Shown: positions 1-7,560, numbered from the stretch's first letter. The stretch: DNA of 34,772 nt from Microcaldota archaeon (GCA_021789815.1 JAJYIZ010000008.1:1-34772), one strand, 5' to 3'. Notes: generated by a model from the sequence alone, not told the origin. Made by a program: numbers and translations.

Positions 1-521
1 CGTGCGATGGCGCCTTCTTCAAGAACAACGATGTTGTGGTTGTTGGAGGTGGGGATACGGCCATGGAAGACTCATTCTTCCTAACAAGGTTCTGCAAGAG
101 TGTGACAATAGTGCACAGACGTGATAAGTTCCGTGCAAGCAAGATAATGCAGGACAAAGTACTTTCGCATCCAAAGATAAAAGTGATTTGGAATTCAGAA
201 GTCCAGGAGATACTTGGGAAAGAGAGTGTAACTGGAGTAAAGCTAAAGGACACATCCGGCAAGGTAACAGAGCTTCCCGTTCAGGGCGTCTTCATAGCTA
301 TAGGCTATTCACCAAACACAAAATTCCTAGAAGGCCAGCTCAAGCTTGACGAGATAGGTTATGTAATCACAAAAGACGAGGTGCTCACAGATATAAAGGG
401 GGTGTATGTAGCTGGTGACAACTCAGACAGATTCTACAGGCAAGCTGGCACGGCCGCAGCAAGCGGCATAAAAGCGGCATTGCACGCTAGGGAGTATCTG
501 CAGAAGGAGATGGGCAAATAG
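1..521 (+). CDS. trxB: Thioredoxin reductase, C-terminal part (5' truncated by window edge)
   Basis: FAD-dependent pyridine nucleotide-disulfide oxidoreductase that passes electrons from NAD(P)H to thioredoxin. The open frame runs from the window edge (first full codon at base 3) and begins with CDGAFF, the second half of the family's redox motif CxxCDGAFF, so only one catalytic cysteine is visible here. The NAD(P)H-binding Rossmann motif VVVGGGDTAMED follows at once, then VTIVHRRDKFRA, where the HRR basic patch usually indicates NADPH preference. The FAD-binding motif near the C-terminus reads GVYVAGDNSD. Length from the CxxC to the stop is normal. It ends directly against the convergent Dpo4 gene with no spacer. 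The peroxiredoxin at 5.1-5.6 kb is a plausible downstream consumer of the reduced thioredoxin (inference). Confidence 0.95.
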   Translation, partial: CDGAFFKNNDVVVVGGGDTAMEDSFFLTRFCKSVTIVHRRDKFRASKIMQDKVLSHPKIKVIWNSEVQEILGKESVTGVKLKDTSGKVTELPVQGVFIAIGYSPNTKFLEGQLKLDEIGYVITKDEVLTDIKGVYVAGDNSDRFYRQAGTAAASGIKAALHAREYLQKEMGK

Positions 522-1586
522 CTAGAAGAGGTTCCTTTGCCCCTTCACACTTATCAAAGATGATACTCTGACGCCTATCTTCCTTACAGGTTTTTCTCCA
601 ATAAGCCCGCCCAGCAAGGTTCTTGCAGTGCTGAGCACAAGGTCTTTAGAGTCTGAGTAAGTATTGAAGCTCTTGCTCTTTATCCTATCTGTGAAGTCCG
701 CATAGCGGGCCTTCACGCCAATTGTCTTGAACATCAGTTTCTGCTTCTTCACTTCTGAAATCACCTCATCCGTGAGGTTGTTCAGCATGCTATCGATATC
801 ATTCATCTTTGTCGCATTGTTCTCCAAGGTCCTCTCCCTGCCTATCGACACGACGCTCACGTTCTCTTCTACCGTGCTTTCATCGGTACCATTCGCTATC
901 AGAAACAGTTCCCTTCCAAAAGAGCCTACAGAATCTATGAGCATCATCGGGTCCGCTTTTGCAAGGTCACCTATCTTTTTTATCTTGAGAGTTGCAAGCT
1001 TCTCTGCAGTCTTTCTGCCTACTCCGGGTATCTTCTCAATATCTTTGTCCTTGAGGAAATCCTGTATGTCCTTCTCTTCAAGCACCCTAATTCCATTTGG
1101 CTTTGCGCTGTCGCACACTATCTTTGCGAAAATCTTTCCCGTGCTGACGCCTATGGTGCACGGCAGGTCAAAATTCTGTTTTATTTTTTGCTTGATCTCC
1201 TTTGCAAGTTTCAACGCATCCGGATAATCCGCTACGTCCAACTCCATCGCCGCCTCATCTATGCTGTCGACCTCCATCCTGAATCCATATCCTGACAACA
1301 TTTCCATTATCTTTGCAGATATTGATTCGTAGTAGGGTTCATCTGAATAAATGTACTTTATGTCAGGCTTGAGTCTGTAAGCCATAGATGTAGGCATAGC
1401 ACTATGTATCCCAAACTTCCTGGCTTCATAGTTCGCGGCTTCCACCACCCCCCTGAACTTGGTCTCTTCAGGTGAAGTCCCGGTTATCAGGGGTTTTCCT
1501 CTCAATTCGGGATGCCTGGCCTCTTCACAGGCAGCGAAAAAATAATCCATATCAACGTAAAGAATAAGCCTCAATGCAAACCCCAT
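522..1586 (-). CDS. dpo4: Y-family DNA polymerase IV (Dpo4/DinB-like)
   Basis: Translesion DNA polymerase, 354 aa, close to Sulfolobus Dpo4 in length. The N-terminal catalytic motif is YVDMDYFF, with metal ligand D12 and steric-gate position F17. The second catalytic motif is SIDEA, with D110 and E111. A helix-hairpin-helix of the thumb domain, IPGVGRKTAEKL, lies near residue 186. The little-finger domain follows. The protein ends in GQRNLF, a short clamp-binding type peptide. Start: ATG at 1586 lies 25 nt from a TATA element (about 1606-1615), which suggests a leaderless mRNA. A TTG at 1574, preceded by GGGGT, would give MRLILYVDMDY and aligns slightly better with Dpo4, so the exact start is open. 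The gene diverges from the MEMO1-family gene and shares its TATA element. Confidence 0.95.
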   Translation of the reverse strand: MGFALRLILYVDMDYFFAACEEARHPELRGKPLITGTSPEETKFRGVVEAANYEARKFGIHSAMPTSMAYRLKPDIKYIYSDEPYYESISAKIMEMLSGYGFRMEVDSIDEAAMELDVADYPDALKLAKEIKQKIKQNFDLPCTIGVSTGKIFAKIVCDSAKPNGIRVLEEKDIQDFLKDKDIEKIPGVGRKTAEKLATLKIKKIGDLAKADPMMLIDSVGSFGRELFLIANGTDESTVEENVSVVSIGRERTLENNATKMNDIDSMLNNLTDEVISEVKKQKLMFKTIGVKARYADFTDRIKSKSFNTYSDSKDLVLSTARTLLGGLIGEKPVRKIGVRVSSLISVKGQRNLF

Positions 1587-1603
1587 TTGATTATCCGCTT
1601 AAA

Positions 1604-1616
1604 ACATTATAAAGTT
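1604..1616. promoter_or_regulatory. Shared bidirectional TATA element for dpo4 and the MEMO1-family gene
   Basis: The string ACATTATAAAGT lies between two divergent genes. Its centre is about 25 nt from the dpo4 ATG and about 31 nt from the MEMO1-family ATG, and it reads as a TATA-like box on both strands (CATTATAAAG and CTTTATAATG). No other good box is visible in this 54-bp spacer. Confidence 0.6.
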
Positions 1617-1640
1617 TCTCGTCAATATTGATGTGGTAAA

Positions 1641-2471
1641 ATGAATGGCCTGAGGGAACCTGCCGTAGCGGGCAGTTTCTATCCTGCAAAAAGCGACGAG
1701 ATAATAGGATTCATAGAGAAAGCAATGGGCCTAGTGGAAATCAAGGAGGACGTTTCAGGCGCAAAGGCGTATGTTGCACCCCATGCCGGGTACATCTACA
1801 GTGGGAAGACAGCCGCATATGCTTACAAGGCGCTTTCTAAGAAAGATGATATAGAAGACATAGGGACTATAGTCATTGTAGGGCCGAACCACACTGGCCA
1901 TGGGGCCCCTATCTCTATATCTGTTGAAAATTGGAAGACACCTTTAGGAATCATAGAGAATGATATCGAACTCACGAACGAGATAGCAAATGCAGAAGGA
2001 ATAGCGAAGGATGAGACAGCGCACCAGTACGAGCACTCCATAGAGGTGCACCTGCCATTCATACAGCACCTCTTTCCTGGCAAGAAGGCCTGCTTCATCT
2101 GTATGGGAGACCAGAGCATCGAAGCTGCAGTGCTGCTTTCTAATGCAATAACGCATTCAGCGAAGAAACTAAAAAGAAACATCACAGTGATAGGAAGCTC
2201 TGATTTCAATCACTATGAGCCTGCAAGCACCGCCAGCAAGAAGGACGGGCCCCTGTTCGAGCAACTTGAGAAGATGGACTACAAGAAATTCTACGAACTG
2301 AAGGAAAACTCGCACGAGAGCTCATGCGGATATGGCCCAATAACCGTATCGCTGCTCTACGCAAAAGACCACAAAGCGAGGAAAGGTGTGCTCCTATCTA
2401 ACACGAACTCCGGTGATACGAACAGGGAGTATCTGAGCGTAGTGAATTACGCTGCGTTCACATTCGTCTAA
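1641..2471 (+). CDS. MEMO1 family protein (AmmeMemoRadiSam protein B-like)
   Basis: 276 aa, the usual size for the MEMO1 family. These proteins have the fold of LigB-type non-haem-iron dioxygenases, and their biochemical role in archaea is unsettled. Diagnostic motifs: REPAVAGSFYPA at the N-terminus, APHAGYIYSG (His of the putative metal site), VGPNHTGHG, HSIEVHLPF and SSDFNHYEP. The AMMECR1 and radical-SAM partners of the AmmeMemoRadiSam set are not in this window. Start ATG follows GTGGTAAA. Transcription probably comes from the TATA element shared with dpo4. Confidence 0.9.
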   Translation: MNGLREPAVAGSFYPAKSDEIIGFIEKAMGLVEIKEDVSGAKAYVAPHAGYIYSGKTAAYAYKALSKKDDIEDIGTIVIVGPNHTGHGAPISISVENWKTPLGIIENDIELTNEIANAEGIAKDETAHQYEHSIEVHLPFIQHLFPGKKACFICMGDQSIEAAVLLSNAITHSAKKLKRNITVIGSSDFNHYEPASTASKKDGPLFEQLEKMDYKKFYELKENSHESSCGYGPITVSLLYAKDHKARKGVLLSNTNSGDTNREYLSVVNYAAFTFV

Positions 2472-2519
2472 TGCACACCCACAATCGGCATTGCCTCCTT
2501 TGCATTCTTTTTACCTCCA

Positions 2520-3737
2520 TCATTTTATGATGCCTATACCTGCGAAGTCCTTGCCAGAGTAAAGAACGAATCTTCCGAGCTCCATCGTCTCATCGAAGCG
2601 TTCTGCGGGTATTCTTCTTGCAAGCTTCAGTTCAGCAACTATGGCGTTGAGAGGTTCTACCTTCCCAGAGGCGCTCTCCTCGCCAGTTGTTGTATCGACG
2701 TGCTTCAGGACCTTTACGCTCTTTGTTTCCACATTTGTCCCGTTGAACCTTATGCTCAGGTCCTTGCCTAATGTCCTTGTTACAAACACAAGAGCCGTTA
2801 TAGTATCTCTTGGCACTGGGCAGTACAGACCGCCGCAAATAACAGAGCCGCGCAGATCAGAATTTACCTTTTTTGCAAGTCTAATTGCGACGTTCTCCCC
2901 GACCCTCGCTTTTTTTGCTCTTTTGCCCTTTACTGTTATCTCTGTGACCTTTGTGATTATCGAATCAGGTGATATACATACATCATCACCGATACCAACT
3001 TGCCCTCTGATAACTCTGCCGACTACAAGGTCCTTGTCGTGTTCAAGGGAGCCCTGCACAGCCAGCCTGAGCGTCTCATTAGCTCTGGCCTTCCCAGGCT
3101 TTGAGTTCTCATAAAGCAGCTCGAGTATGGATTTTCCTTTGTACCACTTCATTTTCGGGCTCTTTCTTACAAGGTTTTCTCCCCTGTATGCAGAAACTGG
3201 AACGAAGTGGATGTTATCCTTCTGGAAGCCTATCCTCTCTATAAAACCGGAAAGCCCGCTCTTTATCTCCTCAAATCTCTCTTGATTGTACTTCACCGTA
3301 TCCATCTTGTTTACGGCGACAACCAATTGGTCGATGCCGAGCATCCTAGATATGAAAAGATGCCTCTTTGTCTGGTCCCTTATCCCCTCGTCTTTTTTTG
3401 CTGAAACTAGAAGCAAGGCTGCTTCCCCATAAGAGGCCCCGCTTATCATGTTCTTGATCAGCTCTTCATGGCCGGGCACGTCTATGAGCGCAAAAGCCAA
3501 GTCCTTGTACTTGATCTCTGCCCTTGTCGTATCATAGGTCATCTCCTGCTCTCGCTCTTCTACAAAGCTATCAAGGATGAAGGCGGGCTCAAATGCCTTG
3601 CCAAGTTTTTTGCTATACACCTTTGCCTCGTTTATTCGCACTTGGGTTGCGGACTTGGTCTGCATCAACAGGCTTCCTATAAGTGTAGACTTTCCGTGGT
3701 CCTTGTGCCCAAGCAATGAGATATTAACTACCTTCAT
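2520..3737 (-). CDS. cysN: EF-1alpha-like GTPase, sulfate adenylyltransferase subunit 1 (CysN-like)
   Basis: Translation-factor-family GTPase, 405 aa. G1 is GHKDHGKST (residues 10-18), G3 is DVPGHE (about 86-91), G4 is NKMD (143-146), and two beta-barrel domains follow. It could be taken for EF-1alpha, but the gene immediately upstream is CysD, 8 nt away on the same strand. In CysND sulfurylases the CysN GTPase drives the CysD reaction ATP + sulfate to APS + PPi. It is shorter than bacterial CysN (about 475 aa) and has no fused APS kinase. No APS kinase or reductase gene lies nearby. The family call rests on the G motifs; the CysN role rests on the neighbour. Confidence 0.85.
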   Translation of the reverse strand: MKVVNISLLGHKDHGKSTLIGSLLMQTKSATQVRINEAKVYSKKLGKAFEPAFILDSFVEEREQEMTYDTTRAEIKYKDLAFALIDVPGHEELIKNMISGASYGEAALLLVSAKKDEGIRDQTKRHLFISRMLGIDQLVVAVNKMDTVKYNQERFEEIKSGLSGFIERIGFQKDNIHFVPVSAYRGENLVRKSPKMKWYKGKSILELLYENSKPGKARANETLRLAVQGSLEHDKDLVVGRVIRGQVGIGDDVCISPDSIITKVTEITVKGKRAKKARVGENVAIRLAKKVNSDLRGSVICGGLYCPVPRDTITALVFVTRTLGKDLSIRFNGTNVETKSVKVLKHVDTTTGEESASGKVEPLNAIVAELKLARRIPAERFDETMELGRFVLYSGKDFAGIGIIK

Positions 3738-3745
3738 GGAAAAAC

Positions 3746-4534
3746 CTACATGTATCCGAGCGCTCTCAAACGCTGCATCACATGTTCTCGCTCTTTGTCC
3801 ATGCTCCTGCCGGATCTTTCCTCAATTTTTGTGGTCTCAAGTTCCTTTACTATGTCATCAACGTTCCTGGCATTCGATTTGACTGGTATTGTGCAGTGCG
3901 TGCATCCAAGGCTCCTATACCTAAAACCGTTTCTTGAGAAGTAGAGCGGATTGACAGGTATCTTCTCTTTTTTGATGTAGCTCCAGACATCCACCTCATT
4001 CCAGTCCAATAGCGGATGCACCCTTACGTGGCTTCCATCTTCAAGTTTTGATGCATAATCATCCCATAACTCAGCCTTCTGGTTCTTGTAGTCCCACTTG
4101 AAGTTCTGGTCCCTCTCTGACATGTAGCGCTCCTTCGCCCTGATGCCGTGCTCGTCCCGTCTTATGGATACTATAAGTGCATCAAAGTCGTGCCATTTCA
4201 TGACCTTCTTCAGCGTGTCTGGCTTGTTCTGGCCACAGCAGGCCGATCCTACGGAGTCAGGTCTTATGTCACTGTACGCTACTATCAGGTTCAGTTTCCA
4301 CTTCTTAGCAAGATACTCCCTGAAAGCGTACGTCTCAGGAAAATCTATCCCATTGTCTATGTGGATGACCGGGAAAGGCACCTTACCAAGGAATGCCTTC
4401 CTAGCCAGAGCGAGCATGGTCGTAGAATCCTTACCCATGGACCACAAGGCGGCTACATTCTTGAATTTCTGCTTCGCTTCTCTAAGTATGTAAATGCTCT
4501 TCTCCTCGAGTACCTTTGTATCTTGTTTTATCAT
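3746..4534 (-). CDS. cysD: Sulfate adenylyltransferase subunit 2 (CysD)
   Basis: PP-loop ATP pyrophosphatase superfamily, 262 aa from the chosen start. The PP-loop is SMGKDST (about residues 32-38). The segments RRDEHGIRAKER, NFKWDYKNQKAELW and SNARNVDDIVKEL match the CysD pattern rather than PAPS reductase. It adenylylates sulfate to APS together with CysN. Start choice: a GTG at 4543 is in frame, but the ATG at 4532-4534 overlaps the upstream stop as ATGA and has AAGGAG 8 nt before it, so ATG is preferred and translational coupling is likely. A CxxC pair (GCTHCTIP, near residue 208) sits where bacterial CysD has a single Cys; it may bind metal (inference). Confidence 0.92.
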   Translation of the reverse strand: MIKQDTKVLEEKSIYILREAKQKFKNVAALWSMGKDSTTMLALARKAFLGKVPFPVIHIDNGIDFPETYAFREYLAKKWKLNLIVAYSDIRPDSVGSACCGQNKPDTLKKVMKWHDFDALIVSIRRDEHGIRAKERYMSERDQNFKWDYKNQKAELWDDYASKLEDGSHVRVHPLLDWNEVDVWSYIKKEKIPVNPLYFSRNGFRYRSLGCTHCTIPVKSNARNVDDIVKELETTKIEERSGRSMDKEREHVMQRLRALGYM

Positions 4535-4836
4535 GTTACCCACTCCTTGTAGTCCCTGTTAGTGTTGAGCAAGCCTTTCAGGTATATAGTGGCACCCTCA
4601 AGCTTGCTATTATTCTTCATCGTTATCGGTATCCTGAACATCGGTATGTACTTTGAGTCGTATATCACGACGTAGGCGCTCTTCAGGTCTGCGAGCTTTT
4701 TCAGCTTCTTTGGATAGAACACCTTGTAGTACTTCGCCTTGCTCTTCTTGAGATAAGCGCCAAAAGATTCCCAATGCTTCTTGTCGGGGTGTGCTTCCAG
4801 ATCCTTCACTACTCTGTTTTCCTTCATATTCGCCAT
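4531..4836 (-). CDS. Small basic protein of unknown function, first gene of the cysDN unit
   Basis: 101 aa, lysine-rich, mixed alpha/beta by eye, no family recognised. Segments such as YYKVFYPKKLKKLADLKSAYVVIYDSKYIPMFRIP look like a small globular domain with two strands. Its TGA overlaps the cysD ATG as ATGA, so the two are probably translated together and the product may act with the sulfurylase or be its regulator. A TTTAAA box at 4862-4867, about 28 nt from the ATG, fits a leaderless transcript covering this gene, cysD and cysN. Confidence 0.75.
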   Translation of the reverse strand: MANMKENRVVKDLEAHPDKKHWESFGAYLKKSKAKYYKVFYPKKLKKLADLKSAYVVIYDSKYIPMFRIPITMKNNSKLEGATIYLKGLLNTNRDYKEWVT

Positions 4837-4918
4837 CTTATCAACTTAATTATCTATAATCTTTAAATTAAGTATAATTAAGTATAAAAAGCTTTGCTTT
4901 CAATTATCTATAGATTAA
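4837..4918. promoter_or_regulatory. Divergent promoter region with repeated operator-like sequences
   Basis: Spacer between the cysDN unit (minus) and a ribbon-helix-helix gene (plus). It holds an exact tandem repeat, ATTAAGTATA at 4867-4876 and 4877-4886, and an exact 11-bp direct repeat, AATTATCTATA, at 4848-4858 and 4902-4912. The plus-strand TATA box TATAAAAA (4883-4890) overlaps the second tandem copy. The minus-strand box TTTAAA is at 4862-4867, beside the first. Repeats overlapping both boxes are what an RHH repressor that controls itself and the neighbouring operon would be expected to use. Confidence 0.6.
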
Positions 4919-5143
4919 ATGAAGGTGAAAAGGGAGAACAAGATAACATTTACCACTGTCTCGATACCCTTGACGCTCTTCAAGAAGACCGAGAAGCACA
5001 TCGAGGGCACGGGGTTTCCATCTGTGTCTAGCTATGTGGCCTTCCTGCTTAGGATGATACTCAGCGACAAAAAGACCTCTGACAAGTCGAACTACGAGAC
5101 AGAAATGATAAAGAAGAAGCTCCAGGAGCTTGGTTACATCTAA
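4919..5143 (+). CDS. Ribbon-helix-helix (CopG/MetJ-type) DNA-binding protein
   Basis: 74 aa. An N-terminal basic strand, KITFTTVSIPLTLF, is followed by two helices, KKTEKHIEGTGF and SVSSYVAFLLRMILSD, the order expected of an RHH dimer that reads DNA with the beta ribbon. The C-terminus, with EMIKKKLQELGYI, is a short amphipathic helix. The ATG is about 32 nt downstream of TATAAAAA, so the message is probably leaderless. It diverges from the sulfurylase unit across 82 bp of repeat-rich DNA and is the obvious candidate regulator of that unit. Its stop overlaps the stop of the convergent peroxiredoxin gene by 4 nt. Confidence 0.85.
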   Translation: MKVKRENKITFTTVSIPLTLFKKTEKHIEGTGFPSVSSYVAFLLRMILSDKKTSDKSNYETEMIKKKLQELGYI

Positions 5144-5589
5144 CTGTTCTTTATATAGTTGATAACGTTATCTGGATCCTCTATAGGCTTGACCCTCTTA
5201 AAGATCCTCACCACCTTGCCGTTCTTTATTATGTAAGTATTCCTCAGAGTCCCCTTCCCGAAGATTCCTTTGTCGCCATAAGCACCGTACGCCTTATGTA
5301 TCTTGTTTGTCGGGTCTGACAGGAGCATGAACTTTATGTTGCACGCGCTCTTGAACTTCCTGTGAAGGTTGGTATCGTCCCTACTTACACCTACGACCGT
5401 CGCATCGAGCGCCTTGAACTTGTCAATCTTCTTGGAATATGTGATTGCCTGGATTGTGCACCCAGGCGTTAGGTCCTTTGGGTAGAAATACAAAACAACG
5501 TACTCTGTATCAAAGTCCTTGAGGCTGTGTGTCTTTCCGTCAACTCCCTTTAGTTTGAAGTCAATAGCCTTTGCCCCCTCCCTCATCAT
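5140..5589 (-). CDS. bcp: Peroxiredoxin, PrxQ/BCP type
   Basis: Thiol peroxidase of 149 aa, full length. The peroxidatic motif YPKDLTPGCT places Cp at C44. The resolving cysteine five residues later, typical of E. coli BCP, is absent (GCTIQAIT). The only other cysteine is C83 in KSACNI, the position of the resolving cysteine in the alpha-3 PrxQ subtype such as Xylella PrxQ (C47/C83). It should therefore form an intramolecular C44-C83 disulfide reduced by thioredoxin. It is divergent from the 233-aa gene and shares one TATA element with it. Confidence 0.93.
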   Translation of the reverse strand: MMREGAKAIDFKLKGVDGKTHSLKDFDTEYVVLYFYPKDLTPGCTIQAITYSKKIDKFKALDATVVGVSRDDTNLHRKFKSACNIKFMLLSDPTNKIHKAYGAYGDKGIFGKGTLRNTYIIKNGKVVRIFKRVKPIEDPDNVINYIKNS

Positions 5590-5613
5590 ATAATCGTTAG
5601 TATTTCACGTCAA

Positions 5614-5626
5614 ACTTTTATATACT
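5614..5626. promoter_or_regulatory. Shared bidirectional TATA element for bcp and the 233-aa gene
   Basis: CTTTTATATAC on the plus strand and GTATATAAAAG on the minus strand are the same box. Its centre (about 5620) lies 31 nt from the bcp ATG (5589) and 26 nt from the plus-strand ATG (5646), both standard archaeal TATA-to-start distances for leaderless genes. Confidence 0.65.
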
Positions 5627-5645
5627 CTTTGCTAATCTTAGGTTA

Positions 5646-6347
5646 ATGAACTTTAATCTAGGTGGGCTCTTCAAGAAAAAAGAGAAAGGAAAGGTCACAA
5701 TCACGTCTGTCAACATAAAGTGGCACGGCCAGATGCACGCCATGGAAGGCCTTGAGGTAAAGGAGAGCACCTTTGTTATAAAGATACCATTCCAGAACAA
5801 GTCCCAGCAGGATGCCCTGCCTTTCGAAGCGCTAAAGGAGAAGTTTAAGGCACAGGAGAAAGCTCCAATACGCATAAACTCGATTCAGATATCAGATCCG
5901 TTCAAGTTTGTTTCGGTCGAGCCAAAGCTACCAAGAGACATTATGAGCAGCGAGAAAATTGAGCTCATGATAACTGCCCAAGCTCCAGATTACACTTACT
6001 CAGGACCAATAACTATAACGCTTGTTGCAGAGGAAGCAAGCATGATAAAGGTCCAGATAAACAAGGTCATTGTCAACACCCCACTAAAGAGCGTGGAGAT
6101 AGAGAACTCGGGAGTGATACTCAATATGCCTAAAGGCGCAGTCTTCAAGAACAGCATACAGATGTACAAGGCGATGAGCTACGGTGAACGGGTCGACAAA
6201 GTCACCCTTCAGAAGCCGTTCGAATTCGTGAGCTGCGATAGGAAGCTGCCTTTCACAATTAACGAGCCGAGCAGCTATCTTGTTACATTTTACATAAAGG
6301 CCCCGGAAGTTGACTACGCGGGTCCTATGGAAATAACGATAGAGTAG
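5646..6347 (+). CDS. Unknown protein with a tandemly duplicated beta-rich domain
   Basis: 233 aa, no signal peptide or membrane segment, strongly beta-strand in character. It has an internal repeat: residues 78-96 (ending PFKFVSVEPKLP) align with 184-202 (ending PFEFVSCDRKLP), and the repeat tails APDYTYSGPITITL (113-126) and APEVDYAGPMEITIE (219-233) also align. Each half looks like an immunoglobulin- or arrestin-like beta sandwich of about 100 residues. The N-terminus starts with a short amphipathic stretch and a lysine cluster (LFKKKEKGK). I do not recognise the family. It is monocistronic, from a TATA box shared with bcp. Confidence 0.8.
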   Translation: MNFNLGGLFKKKEKGKVTITSVNIKWHGQMHAMEGLEVKESTFVIKIPFQNKSQQDALPFEALKEKFKAQEKAPIRINSIQISDPFKFVSVEPKLPRDIMSSEKIELMITAQAPDYTYSGPITITLVAEEASMIKVQINKVIVNTPLKSVEIENSGVILNMPKGAVFKNSIQMYKAMSYGERVDKVTLQKPFEFVSCDRKLPFTINEPSSYLVTFYIKAPEVDYAGPMEITIE

Positions 6348-6512
6348 TTAACGCCTCTTCAGGTCGTCCTTCAGGAGTTCTAGAGTAAGGCGGGAATCTC
6401 CGATCACTTTTACCCCGCCCTTTTCTGGCTGGACCTTGACCTCCATCCCTTCTGCTCTCACATACTTCATAACTTCCGAAGGGTTTACGCCTGGTATCGA
6501 CACAGCTGCCAT
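6348..6512 (-). CDS. 54-aa small protein, unknown
   Basis: A short frame reading MAAVSIPGVNPSEVMKY and ending LELLKDDLKRR; composition and codon choice look like a real alpha/beta mini-protein. The middle VKVQPEKGGVKVIGD suggests a beta hairpin followed by a C-terminal helix. A TATA box (TATAAATAA on the minus strand, 6545-6553) lies about 37 nt before the ATG, leaving a leader of about 10 nt. Its stop abuts the stop of the convergent 233-aa gene. A different frame on the same strand is also open for 70 codons but is arginine/proline-rich and does not look like protein. Confidence 0.6.
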   Translation of the reverse strand: MAAVSIPGVNPSEVMKYVRAEGMEVKVQPEKGGVKVIGDSRLTLELLKDDLKRR

Positions 6513-6588
6513 TTGATCGCCTTGGCTTACTGCTCATTCGACAATTATTTATAGATTCCTTTTTTTCTTTAGGAAGAGAATTATCAGA

Positions 6589-7560
6589 TTATTTAGCGTG
6601 CTCCTTCGCTATCAGGGCTATGTTCGCAAGCATGGCCTCAAGCTGTATGCGCTCGTTTGCCCCTTCGACTATCCTGAAGTTGGATTCGCCCATCTCCGCT
6701 ATTATCTTGAGCTTTGCCCTCTCATCAACATTGAGGCCCTGCACTTCCTTGTAGCACTGCGAGAGTATGTCCTCTGCGCTCATTCCGTGCGAGAGTGACA
6801 GGTTGTCAAGCTCCTTCCTCGCGTTCTCGAAATCACCCGTTACAGCATACCTGAGCATGGATGCAATCTCTTTCGGTCTCGCCCTTGATGCTATTTCATA
6901 TATGTGAGTCTCAATGATCTTGTTTCCTTGCATCGCAGCGCTCTGCAACGTGTTGGTCACCTTTCTCAAGTCGCCATCGCCAACATAGACAAGCGCCTCT
7001 ACGGCCTTGTCATCTATCTGCAACTTCTCGGCCTTTACTATCCTATCTATGTACTCTTTCATCTCAGGCTCTCCGAGCTGCTTGAATCTGAAGACAACGC
7101 ACCTGCTCTGTATCGGCTCTATTATCTTGCTGGCGTAGTTCGCGCTTAGTATGAAGCGTGTTTCACCAGAGTACTTCTCCATCGTCCTTCTCAGTGCATG
7201 CTGCGCGTCAGCAGTCAGCGCGTCCGCCTCATCGAGGAAGATTATCTTTACAGGAACCTTCGCCAGGGATATAGTCTTTGCGAACTCCTTTACCTCTCCT
7301 CTAATTACGTCTATTCCCCGGCTGTCGGACGCATTGAGCTCCTTGAATGCGCTTGTTATTGCATCTCCATAAAGGTCATGCGCCATAGCCAATGCGCATG
7401 ATGTCTTTCCTATTCCTGCTGTGCCGGCGAATATCATGCTTGGGAAATTCCCGCGCTCAACAAACGATGAAAGCTTCTGGACTATCGCCTTCTGGCCTAT
7501 TACCTCTGACAAACTCTTCGGCCTGTACTTCTCCTGCCATGGAAGATCCAGAGTACTCAT
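6589..7560 (-). CDS. rfcS: Replication factor C small subunit (clamp loader ATPase)
   Basis: AAA+ ATPase that, with the RFC large subunit, loads PCNA on primed DNA. 323 aa, standard length. N-terminal PWQEKYRPKSLSEVIGQ is the RFC box II region, Walker A is AGTAGIGKTS (45-54), Walker B is FLDEAD (108-113), sensor 1 lies in RFILSANY, and the SRC arginine-finger motif is at about 152-154. The start ATG follows GGGGT at 4 nt spacing, and a TATA-like GTTTTTATG is about 24 nt upstream. The large subunit is not in this window. Confidence 0.96.
   Translation of the reverse strand: MSTLDLPWQEKYRPKSLSEVIGQKAIVQKLSSFVERGNFPSMIFAGTAGIGKTSCALAMAHDLYGDAITSAFKELNASDSRGIDVIRGEVKEFAKTISLAKVPVKIIFLDEADALTADAQHALRRTMEKYSGETRFILSANYASKIIEPIQSRCVVFRFKQLGEPEMKEYIDRIVKAEKLQIDDKAVEALVYVGDGDLRKVTNTLQSAAMQGNKIIETHIYEIASRARPKEIASMLRYAVTGDFENARKELDNLSLSHGMSAEDILSQCYKEVQGLNVDERAKLKIIAEMGESNFRIVEGANERIQLEAMLANIALIAKEHAK

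Noticed and set aside
6325-6537. Minus-strand 70-codon frame overlapping the 54-aa gene
   Set aside because: Arg/Pro/Ser-rich translation without structure; the alternative frame on the same strand is protein-like and better placed behind the TATA box.
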